DNA from: Malus domestica
Lineage: Eukaryota > Streptophyta > Magnoliopsida > Rosales > Rosaceae
Length of the DNA stretch: 64,000 nt
Direction of reading: 5' to 3'
Assembly (NCBI RefSeq): GCF_042453785.1
Contig: NC_091674.1
Location: 28,221,501-28,285,500, forward strand
The first letter of the stretch is position 1. Each line of letters starts with the position of its first letter. Both the position numbers and the translations under genes were made by a program. This document shows positions 1 through 11,600 of the stretch, piece after piece. The notes under the pieces are model-generated. The model was given only the letters and a program-made list of their open reading frames with translations, had not been told where the DNA came from and made no database searches.

Positions 1-1688
1 ACCAAGCGAAGGTCACAAAACCTGACACTTTCTGTTGTACCAAAGTCTTCGCTGATTTTGTGCATCAACAAACAGAAAGACCTAGTACAAAAAAGAAGAA
101 AATGCTTTCAAAAGTATGACTATATGCCACCTCAAGCTCTTTGCACAGTGTTTTATAATATTGACGTGAAAATTAACGTTAACTGTAAAGTGATAGAGAG
201 TTGATGAAAAGTCTAACTTTGAAAAGAGTCTCGTTAACGTTTTTCAAGCACTAAAGAAGAAAGTGCGGATGCGTTGTTTCACTTGGTTAGAGAAATGTAC
301 TCAATCTAAAATTTAAGTTTCACTTGGTTAGAGAAATGTACTCAATCTAAAATTTAAGTTGCATAATGAGAGAGATCGAAAAACTATTGTCTTTGACAGA
401 ATGAAAGAAATTTTTCTCCTCACATTATGAATCGCGATATTATCGATTGCAATTAAAGATTATTCCAAAGCAAAGGAGCATGTATTTTGCTTCACAAAAT
501 ACGGACTGTCCATTTGTCTTATGCAACCCATATTTGTCAATGGGAAGAAGAATGAAGAAAATGCTGAGCCAAATTTCTCATATATCAAAAGGCAGGGGAT
601 GACATTCTGTGCAGTGCAGATTGATACAAATATTTCCTATCCGAGTGGGAGAACATGCAGCAATACTAGTTTCCAGTTTCCCCTTCAATGCTAGGATGAA
701 TTCTACAAGAAGTTACACAACGTCGTAAATTAGATAAATTAGGGAAAGAGAGAAGAGACACATGGTTCTGATTTCTTGAATGGTTTAAGCCACAGCACAG
801 GGTAGCCATCGCCTTTAGAATCTCTGGATCAACTATCCACTTCCACTAAACACATTGGACTCGGCCCTCGCATTATCATCCTGCAGTAGAATCTCTTCCA
901 TTATCATACCGCAACTGTACGGTCTGCTGATTGTTAAGAATCCTAAGATAGCTCAAGTAGCGTAGGTATTTTGGCATCCCTTTGAAGGTCAGCAATATAT
1001 AGTAGGAAACTACAGTGTGCTAACATCTACTGGTGAAGGGTTTCTATGGAATGGAGATACGACCCAAAATAAAGATACAAAAATCATGTAAAAGTTCAAG
1101 GTTCCAAAGGGGAATGAAGTCCATACCTGTAAGATCTGACAGTTTTCGAGCGTACTTTGTCCTCCCTGAAATGTGAAAAAATAAAAAATTAATCCTCCAA
1201 AATTAGTTTCAGGGATCAGAGGGCTGGGGGAAACAAAATAAAGAAACATTTGTTCAGCTATCAAGATTCATATTAAATTGGGATGACAAAGCAGCCCATT
1301 TCCTGAACTCCTTTGTTTCCCTTAATATTCCTTTCCAACCATAATCAGCACAAATGGACACGCAACGAAACATCTTCAATGTTGGTTTCCAGACTTTGTT
1401 ACAAATTTGCCACGCCAAGACCAGTAGAATAATGAGTTCGCCAGAACTTTTCAATCTGCAAGAAACAGATTGCAGAACGAGCTTCTTCTTGAAACTTGCT
1501 AAGCCGCTCCTCTTTCAAAACAAATGCCTCAGCCGGTGTGTATTCATTACTGAATTATCTTCTAGTGCACTGTCAATCGACTAAATCCTAATCATTTGGA
1601 GCCAAGTTGGTAAAAAAAATTCTCCGGTAAATCAGGCCTGTATTACACCTCAAGACTCCTCATAGGTCTAAACAGTCCTTCAACTAAA
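1..1688. other. intergenic, no supported gene
   Basis: No gene can be supported here. A 41-bp unit is tandemly duplicated at about 280-361. Short minus-strand open frames around 1010-1454 have no recognisable family signature. The segment could hold the edge of a gene outside the window, but nothing visible proves that. Confidence 0.5.
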
Positions 1689-1704
1689 TACGTATCACCA
1701 TAAA

Positions 1705-1738
1705 AAAAGGTTGTACCCAGTGCACAAGGCTCCCGCTT
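1705..1738 (-). mobile_element. 5'-truncated SINE fragment with 16-bp target duplication
   Basis: These 34 bases are the reverse complement of the 3' end of the SINE at 14002-14168 (shared block around CCCAGTGCACAAGGCTCCCG). The fragment is bracketed by a perfect 16-base direct repeat, TACGTATCACCATAAA, at 1689-1704 and 1739-1754. A third partial copy of that repeat follows at 1755-1767. This looks like an abortive reverse-transcription insertion that kept only the SINE 3' end. Confidence 0.6.
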
Positions 1739-1767
1739 TACGTATCACCATAAATACGTATCACCAT

Positions 1768-2695
1768 GATTAGCCATATTCTATCACAATCTCTCTGTCA
1801 CAGTCTAGTTCAAATTCACATAATCCCACAACACCAGTCATGCCAAGCTGCCACACTCTATGTCTACGGTCGCAATCTAACATGGAATATTGGAATTTGG
1901 GACCTCATAGTCATTCTGCTCAATAAACCGCCATAACAAAACTCCAGATTACCTTACATGCATTTTCCACCAATGGTGAGAAAAGCTTTCTACCTAAGCT
2001 TGTACTAATATCTATCGCCTCCAGTATCGTACATGCATATATGCAAGTATGTAGCTAAACTAATTAAGCAAATTCCCTAGCTTCAGCTGCTGTACAATTA
2101 CAGTAAGACAATTACTTGTTCGCGTATATAACCATGTTCCCAAACAACTATCGGTTTCATACAACCATGTTCGCGAATCGCGTATATAATAAGCAACGGC
2201 ATACCACATAGCTAAAAAAGAGCTCAACTTTTACAGCATTACTAATGTATGAAATTCAATAACACAAGCATTTCCAAATTGCATCTTCTTTCACACAAAA
2301 TGCTCAAAATTCCACCCAAATAAATAATAATGTTCCATGGGAAAGAGCCACCAAACAAAAAAAGAAAAGCAAAGAACTTTCAATTTGTAGAATAAAATGC
2401 ATCCCCAAAACAGAACCTCAAATCCCAAATTCAAAGGGAACCCACCCCATAAATATCTTAAAATTTTGATCACCACCTGGCACGCGATATTTTATATTTT
2501 TTTTCTTCGAACAATCGATATTATTTACACTAAGGTAGATGGGGTGGACTTAACTTCATAATGGGTTTGCAATAATATAGTTCAAATTTGCCTTTAACGA
2601 GAATTGAACATAAAACATCTCACTTAAAAGTGAAGAGGAATACCTTTAGACAGTAGTACTAAATGGCACCCATGTTACATTAAACTATCATAATA
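1768..2695. other. AT-rich intergenic DNA
   Basis: No coding region or RNA gene is recognisable. A direct repeat around GTTCGCGAATCGCG/GTTCGCGTATATA lies near 2118-2187. The rest looks like unremarkable AT-rich DNA. Confidence 0.4.
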
Positions 2696-2704
2696 TATGT
2701 TTTA

Positions 2705-3713
2705 GGGTTAATCTCAGTTTACTATCCTCAAGAGTCGTGGTTTTCAACATTTAGTACATGAATTTTTTTTTTGTCCCAGAGTCATACTTAAAGTGTTAAT
2801 TTTGAGACAGTTTCATACATCTGTTAAGTTTTCAGTTAGAACTTCTGTTAATTGATGACTTCGCGCCCACATGAACAATTGATGGACGCCACATGTCAAT
2901 ATGGGCCCATTTCAATATTAAAAAAATATTTAAAAAAAAAAGAAAAAAAAAACAAATAAACATCTGCACCCACCTTATCCCCCGCACCCTCTCTCTCCCT
3001 TCTCTCTTATGCAACCCGCACCCTTCCCTCCCTTTTCTCTTATGCACTTGCACCACCCTCTCTTCTCTCATCTGGCGAGGTACGACATAGCCAATTAACA
3101 ACTTACCAATTAGTTTCAATTTCAATTCAATGCACAATTCAACCAATTGCAACGATTGAAAAAAAAAAATTAGAAATCGATGCGATTAAAACCCTAAAGT
3201 CCACTTCAATTTTCCTCAGTTAGATCAAAGCAAAGAAAGCACTTTGTGTGTGTGATCTCGGTATCTGGAGTCCTGGAGCTTAGCGGTGGACCGACGGTGT
3301 TACCCTTACGGACGACCTCAAGCGCGTACTCGACTTGGAAGAGATGATCATCTGGAGAGAACACAATAATGGCTTTATCTTACCTCGCCAAAGGAGAGAA
3401 AGAAGGGTGGTGCAGGTGCAAATGCAGAAGAGAGAAGGGAAGGAGAGGGTGGGCACCGATGTTTTTTTTTTTGTGTTTTTGTATTTTTTTAAAATTTTTA
3501 ATATTGAAGTGGGCCCATATTGACATGTGGCGCTTAGTAAATGTCCATGTGGGTGCCACGTCATTAGTTAACAGAAGTTCTAACGGAAAACTTAATAGAT
3601 GTATGAGACTGTTCCAAAATTAATACTTTGGGTATGACTTTGAGACGAAAAAAACTTCATGTACTAAATGTTGAAAACCACGAAACTTGAGGGTAGTAAA
3701 CTGAGATTAACCC
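2705..3713. mobile_element. MULE-like non-autonomous element with long terminal inverted repeats
   Basis: The ends read GGGTTAATCTCAGTTTACT inward from both sides and stay inverted-repeat for more than 300 bases (left arm 2705 to about 3085, right arm about 3385-3713). Flanking 9-mers are TATGTTTTA (2696-2704) and TATATTTTA (3714-3722), 8 of 9 matching. Long TIRs plus a 9-bp duplication are the pattern of Mutator-like elements. No transposase is encoded. About 300 bases between the arms (roughly 3086-3384) are not inverted-repeat and may be captured host sequence. Confidence 0.75.
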
Positions 3714-3952
3714 TATATTTTAATACAACAAAAATTATAAAATTAATAAAATATTTAATAATAATTTTTTTTTTAAATCGTCAATTTTGGCAACAAGGAA
3801 GAAGGTTGCCAATCCATATCATGCCACATTAAATTTGGTTTTTTGGTTGAAAATATTTTTGTTATTTTTATTAACTACTGATATAGACATTTTGACATTT
3901 CTTTTAAAGATACTTAACTAATAACTTTAGCTACTTACCTATTAATAAATTA

Positions 3953-4103
3953 GGAAAACTAATGAAAAAAACTTGAAAACTTTGAGTTTTAATGATAAGG
4001 ACAAACTAAAATGTAAAGTGAATAGTATTAGATTTAACTTTTTAATGTAAAAATATGATTTTTCGTTAAAATGAACAATACCGCAAGCTTTTCGTTAAAA
4101 CTC
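3953..4103. mobile_element. MITE, GGAAAACTAATGA family, copy 1
   Basis: The element starts GGAAAACTAATGAAAA and ends TTTTCGTTAAAACTC, which are imperfect inverted ends. It has the same order of internal blocks as copies at 39772-39923 and 46415-46554. TAATAAATT occurs on both flanks and may be the target duplication. It is non-coding. Confidence 0.7.
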
Positions 4104-4149
4104 TATAATAAATTTCTAATTCCGCCCTTTTATCTTCTCTGCCTTTTCC

Positions 4150-4430
4150 CAGCACTGCTTCACGCTGTATAGAAAACTTCACGGGTTGTAATTATTAAAA
4201 GAAGGAACCGTGAGCTCTTTTTCGAAGCAGGCAGTGGCAGTCACGTCGGTGACGACGAGGTCCATATTGATAAGAGCCGAGGCGAGAGGTTTCGGCGGTG
4301 AGCTTCCCCGCTGCTCGAAACCGCCGGGGAGCCGGGGGTGGTGGCGCGGTTTGGTCCCTGAGTGGAGTGAAGGGCGGCTCCCGGCTCTTTTTGCCTCCAT
4401 GGCTCTTTGTAATCTGGGAGGGTAGAAAGG
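4150..4430. other. GC-rich island with short open frames, unidentified
   Basis: This about 250-base island is much richer in G+C than its surroundings. It holds overlapping short open frames on both strands, for example 4210-4425 on plus and 4179-4400 on minus. I recognise no domain in either direction. It could be a captured or decayed gene fragment. Confidence 0.3.
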
Positions 4431-4706
4431 ACATTATCAATTCTTCTTATTTGTTAATTGACCCCATTGTCGTTTGTCTTGTAGTGGAATTTATTACCAA
4501 TTGACCCCATTTCCTTCCTTCTTCCTCAAATGCCCATTCTCTCTGGCTTTGTCCCCTCAACAACCAAGTCACGACAGAGTTGTCCAAATAAAAAAATACC
4601 CCCCCCCCCCCAACAAACACGTGACAGGCACGTGAACCACATGACATATATATATATTTTTATAATTTTTTATTCTCTTTGTTTTCATAAATTGACTAAA
4701 AAAATA

Positions 4707-4826
4707 GGAAATTGTCATTAACACTTCAAAAATCTCATTCTACACTCTTCGCAAGTGTATTTTTCTTTCTAATTATAGAACGTTTGAAGTGTCAAATGAG
4801 ATTTTTGGAGTGCTAATAACAATTCC
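4707..4826. mobile_element. short palindromic MITE
   Basis: GGAAATTGTCATTAACACTTC at the left matches the reverse complement of the right end, with a shared AAAAATCTCATT block. Both flanks are A-rich, so the target duplication is ambiguous. It is about 120 bases and non-coding. Confidence 0.6.
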
Positions 4827-4856
4827 AAAAAAGTAATTAAATTAATCTCTTACAAG

Positions 4857-5308
4857 GTTCTAAAAAACGTTAGGCACTAGTTGGACGGCGGGATCTAGGC
4901 GGGCGCCTAGGCGGTTTAGGTAAATTTATTGTATATCTTGTAAATAAGTGTATATTGATACTTACAAAAAATTATACTTGTATGAAATCCATGTATAATA
5001 TAATAAAAGAATGATAAAATGCAAAAAGAGTATCCAACAAGTCTAAAATTTAAAAACACTTTAAACATATATGCCATATAACCATAGTGAGAAGTATTGT
5101 AGGATGACACATGTACAACAAGTTCACAAATTTAAACCACTTAGACTTAGATAATATTTTTTTATTTTATTTTTTTATTTCATTAAAAAAAACTGTTTAG
5201 CTCCACCTAGCACCGCCTAGCCCGCCTAGAGCCCATCCGATTTTTCCAACTGATTTGCAAGAAAACGCTTCGGCTCACCACCGCCCCGCCTAGGCCTTTT
5301 TTTAGAAC
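4857..5308. mobile_element. GTTCTAAAA-ended inverted-repeat element, copy 1
   Basis: The ends GTTCTAAAAAAC and TTTTTTTAGAAC are inverted. Both subterminal zones carry many copies of the TAGGCG / CGCCTA motif, and the centre is AT-rich. Related copies lie at 14840-16030, 18377-18841 and 35982-36456. I could not define a target duplication, so the superfamily is open. No coding capacity is visible. Confidence 0.65.
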
Positions 5309-5783
5309 ATTGATCTCAATAACCTATATATTATGCAATTCTTTTTATATGGTACAACTGAGTGATCTAAAAAATTAACAGTTAGATTTTGTAAATAAAA
5401 ATTTAATAAATATATATATATATATAACAATTAAATCTTATATAAAACACGTATCATTGAGTATCGGGACTTGTATCATATACTCAAAAAGTCTTCCCTA
5501 GAAGAAGACTTTGAGAGAATAATTTAACTACTTATTTGTTTTCACACTTGACATTTCCGTGCAATTGCGGCCGCTCCTGAATGCGGATAACATGCATGCG
5601 AATACCTGGAAATTTTCACGAGATGACGACCCTAATGGCTAATAAATTAACAAAGAAGAGACAAGTAGTAGAGTCAACAACTCACCTTAGTTTACGATGT
5701 GAACTATGGATGCTATTAATTTAGTTGAAACTTCCCTTCATTCACACAATTTCTTGGAAATTAATTAAGCAAAATCTTTAGCT

Positions 5784-5797
5784 CTATATAATATAAA
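5784..5797 (+). promoter_or_regulatory. TATA box of the EF-hand gene
   Basis: A CTATATAATATAAA stretch lies about 125 bases before the start codon at 5923. It is followed by a CT-rich leader (TCTCAATACTTTCG), a typical plant TATA plus initiator-like arrangement. This is inferred from spacing only. Confidence 0.5.
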
Positions 5798-5922
5798 CCA
5801 AACTCAGTTCTGGTTTCCACACTCAACTCTCAAGTCTCTCAATACTTTCGAATCGTAGTTAAGCGACTAGCGGCTTAATTAAGCACTTTCTCCTTCGACT
5901 CTCTAGATTTTATCCACCGGTC

Positions 5923-6564
5923 ATGGAGAAGGCGATGAGCGATGGGTTCGGATGCAGCCCCGATTCGCTTCTTGCACTTTTCTTAGTGATCCTAATCATT
6001 CTTAACTGGCTCCTTGTACTGCACTTCAACTCGAATTTACGCTACTTGTTTTTATGCTTCCTTTGCGATGTTATGCAGATTAAGCCCGTGATCCAAAGAA
6101 GTTGCGCTGACGAGAACGTATGTGATCACGAACCATCAGAAGGAGTTGAAACCAACTCTAAAACTACTAGTCATGACCAAGTCCCTTCAGTTCAGGCTGC
6201 GGAGATTAGTTACATTCACGAAAATGTTGCAGGTGGCGATAAGAATCTGTGTGCAGGAGAACTAGGACTAGTGATGGAGAAACTAGGAACATTAAGTGAG
6301 GGGAGACTCGGGTCGAAGGAGATTGCTGACTTGTTCGAGGAGGACCCGAGCTTGGAGGAAGTAAAAGAAGCTTTTCGCGTGTTTGATGAGAACGAGGACG
6401 GATTCATTGATGCAGGTGAGGTAATGAAGGTTCTCTCTGTATTGGGTTTCGTTGAAGTTTCGGAAGTGGAATGCAAACGGATGATCAAGGCATTTGATGT
6501 TGACGAAGATGGACGCATAGATTTCGATGAGTTTGTTAAACTCATGGAGAACAGCTTCTGCTGA
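5923..6564 (+). CDS. membrane-anchored EF-hand calcium-binding protein (CML45/46-like)
   Basis: This single-exon gene encodes 213 residues. Residues about 16-33 form a hydrophobic segment (LLALFLVILIILNWLLVL), so the protein is probably anchored in a membrane with its C-terminal half in the cytosol. Residues about 60-130 are acidic and low in complexity. Two canonical EF-hand loops follow: DENEDGFIDAGE (about 155-166) and DVDEDGRIDFDE (about 192-203), each with Asp at position 1 and Glu at position 12. An N-terminal membrane segment plus a C-terminal EF-hand pair matches the plant calmodulin-like CML45/46 group. Its role is inferred as a Ca2+ sensor relay; no partner can be read from the sequence. 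A TATA box lies at 5784, and a CT microsatellite (about 6596-6618) follows the stop. Confidence 0.9.
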   Translation: MEKAMSDGFGCSPDSLLALFLVILIILNWLLVLHFNSNLRYLFLCFLCDVMQIKPVIQRSCADENVCDHEPSEGVETNSKTTSHDQVPSVQAAEISYIHENVAGGDKNLCAGELGLVMEKLGTLSEGRLGSKEIADLFEEDPSLEEVKEAFRVFDENEDGFIDAGEVMKVLSVLGFVEVSEVECKRMIKAFDVDEDGRIDFDEFVKLMENSFC

Positions 6565-6595
6565 GTTCACAACATAAAATGCTCTCAAATTCTAG

Positions 6596-6618
6596 GCTCT
6601 CTCTCTCTCTCTCTCTCT
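6596..6618. repeat. (CT)n microsatellite
   Basis: This perfect CT dinucleotide run lies in the presumed 3' UTR of the EF-hand gene. Confidence 0.9.
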
Positions 6619-6619
6619 G

Positions 6620-8942
6620 CTTTCGATGTTTCAAAATCAACTAGACTGCTGTTTTCATGAAATTGTAAATATATGAAGACTGGTGAAATTGGAAACATAA
6701 ATAAGATTGAGCAGCAAACCATTTGCACTAGTACAAAAGATTATATGTTCAAAAGTAATTAAAATCTCAAAACGTAAAATTTCAGTAACTACGAATAGTT
6801 AACAAAATAGACCTAAAGTAAGACTAAGACAATCAAAGCTCAATAATCTTTTTAATCTTCTGACGTGAGACAATACTCTGTATTCTCGTAGGATTACACT
6901 AACTTTGCAAAAAGTGATAATCTTTGTGCGTAAAATGGTAGTGTCCAGTCTAAGCATTGGAAAAAAAAGTGGATCCGCAGAATCCCTAATGAATTGACTT
7001 AATCGAAGTGCTCAAAGTTGTTGTGTCCAATTTAAGGCTCAAGGTTCTAGTGTTTTACAACTTCGATGATGTGAAAAGGCGCTCCTAGTGAGAGTAATTA
7101 TCATGTTGGAGAATAATGTAACACTTTGACCATGTGAAAAGGTGTAGTGAGAGTAGTTATCGTATTGTAGCGCGATGCATAACTTCTACTGTGTAGAAAA
7201 TGCGTTGTTAGCGTAGTTTCTGAAAATACAAAACGAATATAATACCTGAAATGTAATTACATGTATGGGTAATTTTGCTAAAATAATACTTTAAAAAATT
7301 TGGGAATTTGTAAAATTTTAATATTTATTTACTTTAATTAATTAATTATTTTATTAAAAATACTAGTATATGCCCACACACAAAGTATGTGAAATTTTTT
7401 ACTTTGGTTGTTAAAATTGAAAGAGAGAGGAAGAGGATGAGAGAGAACGTGCGAGTGAGGAGAGAGTGAGAGAGGTTGTTTTTAATTTTTAATTTTTTAA
7501 ATTAGAAATGATAAACTTACATGTAGGTGGAGTTTAAAAAAAACAACAAAATTTTGTTTTGTGAAATTACGTTACTGTCCTTAATTTTTTTTTTTTGTGA
7601 TAGAAGACAAAGATGTATTTTCATTTTCTTTTTGGTTGACAAATAGGGTTTTGTTAATGTAGTTTTAGATGTTTAAAATATGTCTGAAATATGTGAATTT
7701 TATTTGTATCTTTAATCTTTAATATTAGAAAGCTAAAAGGAGAGTTTGGTGTCTCAAGGTTTCACAAAAAAAAGGACTATAAAGCCCCTCAAACAAAAAA
7801 AATCCACAACTAGTTGAAAATAATAGAGACAAAATAACAGGGATAATTTTCTCAGAATACAGAAAATATAAAATTTGTTTTATTAATAGAAAAAGAAACA
7901 GATAACTCCTCCTCCATTTTAGGAGAGAGATGTTAATATCTCACAAAAATATAAAAAAATAAAATAAAAATAACAACGAGCTTGGGGAGAAAAATTATCA
8001 AGATTAGCACGTTTAGTTTTCAAACTGCATAGCAGTTTCCGTTCAGTTTTCAAACTCACATAGCCTTTTATCATAACTTCTCCATTGCATTTGTTCAGTT
8101 ACAAAATTATGATATCACTCCATCACCCTTCATATCCACAGCTAAAGAAGAATTTACGAAGGGGCAAAAGGTTGGATGCTTTGAATGTTTCATTGGTGGA
8201 GAAATGTATGGTAAGTTTTTTCTTTTCGCCTCTAATATTGATAGCCCTCTCTGAAATTTCCAGCGTTATTATATTTTCGTTGACGATGCAATTGAAAGGT
8301 ACGGAATTTTTCAAATTTAAACGAAATCATGCAAATTCCCAATATTTATGAAGTTTAACTTTTAACTTCAATTTCTCTAAAAAAATTCTTTCATTTTGTT
8401 ATTGTTTTTTAGCAGGTCGGGAGAGCTGGTTGCATAGGTTACTGGGATGCCTTCGTCGGCAGCATTAATTAGAGCCATGTATGAAATTTCTACCACACCA
8501 TGTGATTGGAATTTTAAATTTTCACAGGTTTTGCTACTTTGTTTAATTAAATTTGGTCCCACTTTTCTAATTAAATTTCTTCCTCAGCTGGTACATCGAG
8601 TAGCCTAAAAAAGGGTAGCTTTTAATCCTACTCAATTTATATTGTTGGTTATCTAAATCACAGCATCCTTCTCTCCCACTACAACCCACGTCAACATCGT
8701 GCTGCTAGGGGAAGCAGTGGAGAACTCCAGGAACTCCATTTGATCTCCAAAGAGGTAAGAGAGGTAGAATTCATCAGATCTCTCATTTTCATTGAACTTG
8801 ATAGTATGTTATCGGAGCTAGCTTTGTGCTACTGTTGGCTCTTTTTTCAGTGTTCGCTCGAGTTCGTTTCTGTGGCCCTCGAGGATCTATTCCTTTCTTT
8901 AAGAGCTATTGACTTTTGTAAACATAATACCTTTTGCTCCTC
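6620..8942. other. AT-rich intergenic DNA, possible decayed exon pieces at the end
   Basis: No gene can be supported in most of this stretch. From about 8130 to 8215 there is an exon-like open stretch ending in a good donor (ATGTATG|GTAAGT). Another candidate donor (AAAGAG|GTAAGA) lies near 8753. These may belong to an unrecognised or decayed host gene that the Harbinger element at 8946 interrupts. Confidence 0.3.
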
Positions 8943-9673
8943 TAAGAGCACCTCCAGCGGGGGAGGTTGCTCGGGGGCTGTGGATCACACAGTAGCAAAT
9001 TGCTGGGGGATGAGCTCCAGCGTATGGAAGCCCGAGCAACAGGCGAGGCCCGAGGAGCAGGCCCGTCGAGGATTGCCAGCCCGAGAGCCCGAGGGCTGCG
9101 TCAGGCGCGTGCGTTTCACGCGCGCGTGGGCGCGAGTCGTCCGACAAAAAAACAGGGATGGGGCCCGCGATTTCAGTTTTGAAAAGTAACCGTTGGGGAA
9201 GCCACGTGGCTTCCCCATGTCTGTTCGATTGAAACGGTCATATTTTATGGACCGTTGGATTTCCAACGGTAAAAAACATTTAAAAATCTCATTTAATTTC
9301 ATCCGTTTGATCTAAGATCAACGGTTCACGTTATTAGGCTTTGTAAATTATATAAAAAGAAAGAAAAAACTGTTTAAAAATCTAAAATGTTACCGTTATG
9401 ACATGTGGCACAATCTGGAGTGTTGGAATTTAAATTTTTTTAAATCCAACGGCAGAGATTAATTAGGTGAATAAAAATTTAAAAAAATGTAAAAAAATTC
9501 TTAAAAATCCGAAAAAAAATTATGAAAAATTATAAAAAATTTTGATTTCACTTCACCTCTAAATACCTTCTCATTATCTTCTACCCGACACCACAATTTC
9601 ATATTTTCTCAACTACTTTCAACCACATTCCTATCTTTCTTTCAAAGTTTCAATCCAATTTTTTTCCAACAAA

Positions 9674-11149
9674 ATGACTACTCAACCAGGTACGAATTGG
9701 ACGCTTCTTGAAGATGTTGCGTTGTGTACTAGTTGGGTTCAAGTTACTCATGATTCGATTACGGGTAATGAGATGCAGTTGCGAGAAATGTGGAGTCTTA
9801 TTCATACCAATTATCTTGAGAAAATGGGTGGGCAAAGAACTAAAGAATCGATGTCCAGTCGTTGGAAATTACTTAGTCAATTGTTTAGTACGTGGAGAGA
9901 CGCCTTGGCACAAGCTAGTGGTAATCTTCGAAGTGGGGAAAATTTAACGGATCAGGTAACAATATATTATTTATTTGTTAGCTACTTTCATTATATTTAT
10001 TTGTTTGTATTATTTATTTGTTATCTTCTTTCATTATAATTATTTGTTAGCTACTTTCATTATATTTATTTGTTTGTATTATTTGTTACCTACTTTCATT
10101 TTAATTATTTGTTAGCTACTTTCATTATAATTATTTGTTTGTATTATTTATTTGTTACCTACTTTCATTATAATTATTTGGTTGTATTATTTATTTGTTA
10201 CCTACTTTCATTATAATTATTTGTTAGCTACTTTCATTATAATTATTTGTTTGTATTATTTATTTGTTACCTACTTTCATTATAATTATTTGGTTGTATT
10301 ATTTATTTGTTACCTACTTTCATTATAATTATTTGTTAGCTACTTTCATTATATTTATTTGTTTGTATTATTTATTTGTTACCTACTTTCATTATAATTA
10401 TTTGTTAGCTACTTTCATTTATAATTATTTGTTTGTATTATTTATTTGTTACATACTTTCATTATAATTATTTATTTGTTACCTATTCTCATTATAATTA
10501 TTTGTTTGTGTAGGAACTTCAAGCACAAGCTTGGTATGGTGCCAAAACCAAAAGCAAAAACAAAACATTCACCCGGTTTGAATGTTGGAATATTGTCAAA
10601 GATTGTCCTAAATTTAGAGTTGTGCATGTCGGTCCAGAAGTTTTCATGAACAGCACCCCTCTACACTCTACACCTGAGCATGCCTCGCATGATCATGATG
10701 AAGATGATGAAGAAGTGCCTGAAACGCCCCCCGTTGAACAAGCGTCGGGGTCGACCCGTTTTCCAATTAGGCCTCAAGGTAAGAAGGCTTCAAAGAGAAA
10801 AGGTAATGCTTCCAAGAATGATTATGCAAAGTATATGGAAGATCTTGCCCGCCAAGGTGAATTGAATTTGGCCCGGGAAATGGCTAAATTTGAGGCTGAT
10901 AAGGCTAGAGAGGATGCAAAAGCTGCAGCTTTTGAGAGAAAATTTGAAGCTGATGAGAGAGAAAGAGAACTACTTCGGCAAGAAAGGGAACATAGAAGAG
11001 AAAAAAGAATGGCTGAACGAGATCGTGACATTATGAAGGAGCCTTTAGAAGGGAAGTCTCCAGACTCTAAATATTTTTGGAAGTCAGAGAAAGCGGACGT
11101 GGTGCGAAGGAGGTGCAAGAGAAGCGAGAGCAAGAGGAGATGGTCCTAG
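9674..11149 (+). CDS. Harbinger ORF1, Myb/SANT-like DNA-binding protein
   Basis: There are two exons, 9674-9955 and 10514-11149, joined in phase 0 (GATCAG|GTAACA ... TGTAG|GAACTT), giving 305 residues. Residues about 5-95 form a trihelix/Myb-like domain (GTNWTLLEDVALCTSW, SRWKLLSQLFSTW). After an acidic linker (HDHDEDDEEVPETP), residues about 200-285 form a highly charged coiled coil (NAM-associated type). Plant genome annotations often mislabel such proteins as glutathione S-transferase T3-like. In the PIF/Harbinger family, ORF1 binds DNA and helps the transposase enter the nucleus. Its intron holds a minisatellite. No break is visible. Confidence 0.85.
9956..10513 (+). repeat. minisatellite forming the ORF1 intron
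   Basis: The intron is built almost wholly of alternating short units such as TTAGCTACTTTCATTATAA and TTTGTATTATTTATTTGTTA, giving higher-order periods of roughly 60-70 bases. Open frames inside it are repeat by-products. Confidence 0.85.
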
Positions 11150-11399
11150 CACCACAAGAGAAGATTATCCTAGCACGACAAGAGAAGATCATCCTAGCAC
11201 CACAAATTGGTTAGGTGATGGTTATCATCCATTCACGAACCCATAATTTTCCAATCAATTCGGGTTGTAATTTCTTATTCGGGTTGTAATTTCTTATTCA
11301 TTGAATAGAGTACTTTATGTTGTTTCCAATTTATTGAACTTAGTACTTTATTCAAAACACATTTAAACACACCAAATAAAATAACATCAACACACCAAA

Positions 11400-11590
11400 A
11401 AAAAACACCAAATAAAAACAAACACCAAATAAAATAAAATTACATTTCAACTCACTAAATGAACTAAAAAAACACACCACATAAAATAAAATAAACACAC
11501 CAAATAAAATAAAATTACATTTCAACTCACTAAATGAACTTAAAAAACACACCACATAAAATAAAATAAACACACCAAATAAAAACAAAC
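11400..11590. repeat. tandem repeat between convergent Harbinger genes
   Basis: An A-rich unit of about 75 bases (CACACCAAATAAAATAAAAT, then CAACTCACTAAATGAACT) is repeated about twice between the 3' ends of ORF1 and the transposase. It is low in complexity and non-coding. Confidence 0.7.
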
Positions 11591-11600
11591 ACTAATGAAC

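Noticed and set aside
6216-6588. minus-strand open frames over the EF-hand gene
   Set aside because: They are shadows of the plus-strand coding sequence with its clear EF-hand loops.
10264-10649. short hydrophobic open frames as genes
   Set aside because: They are translations of the intron minisatellite in the Harbinger ORF1 gene.
11352-11588. hydrophobic minus-strand open frame
   Set aside because: It is a low-complexity translation of an A-rich tandem repeat between the two Harbinger genes.
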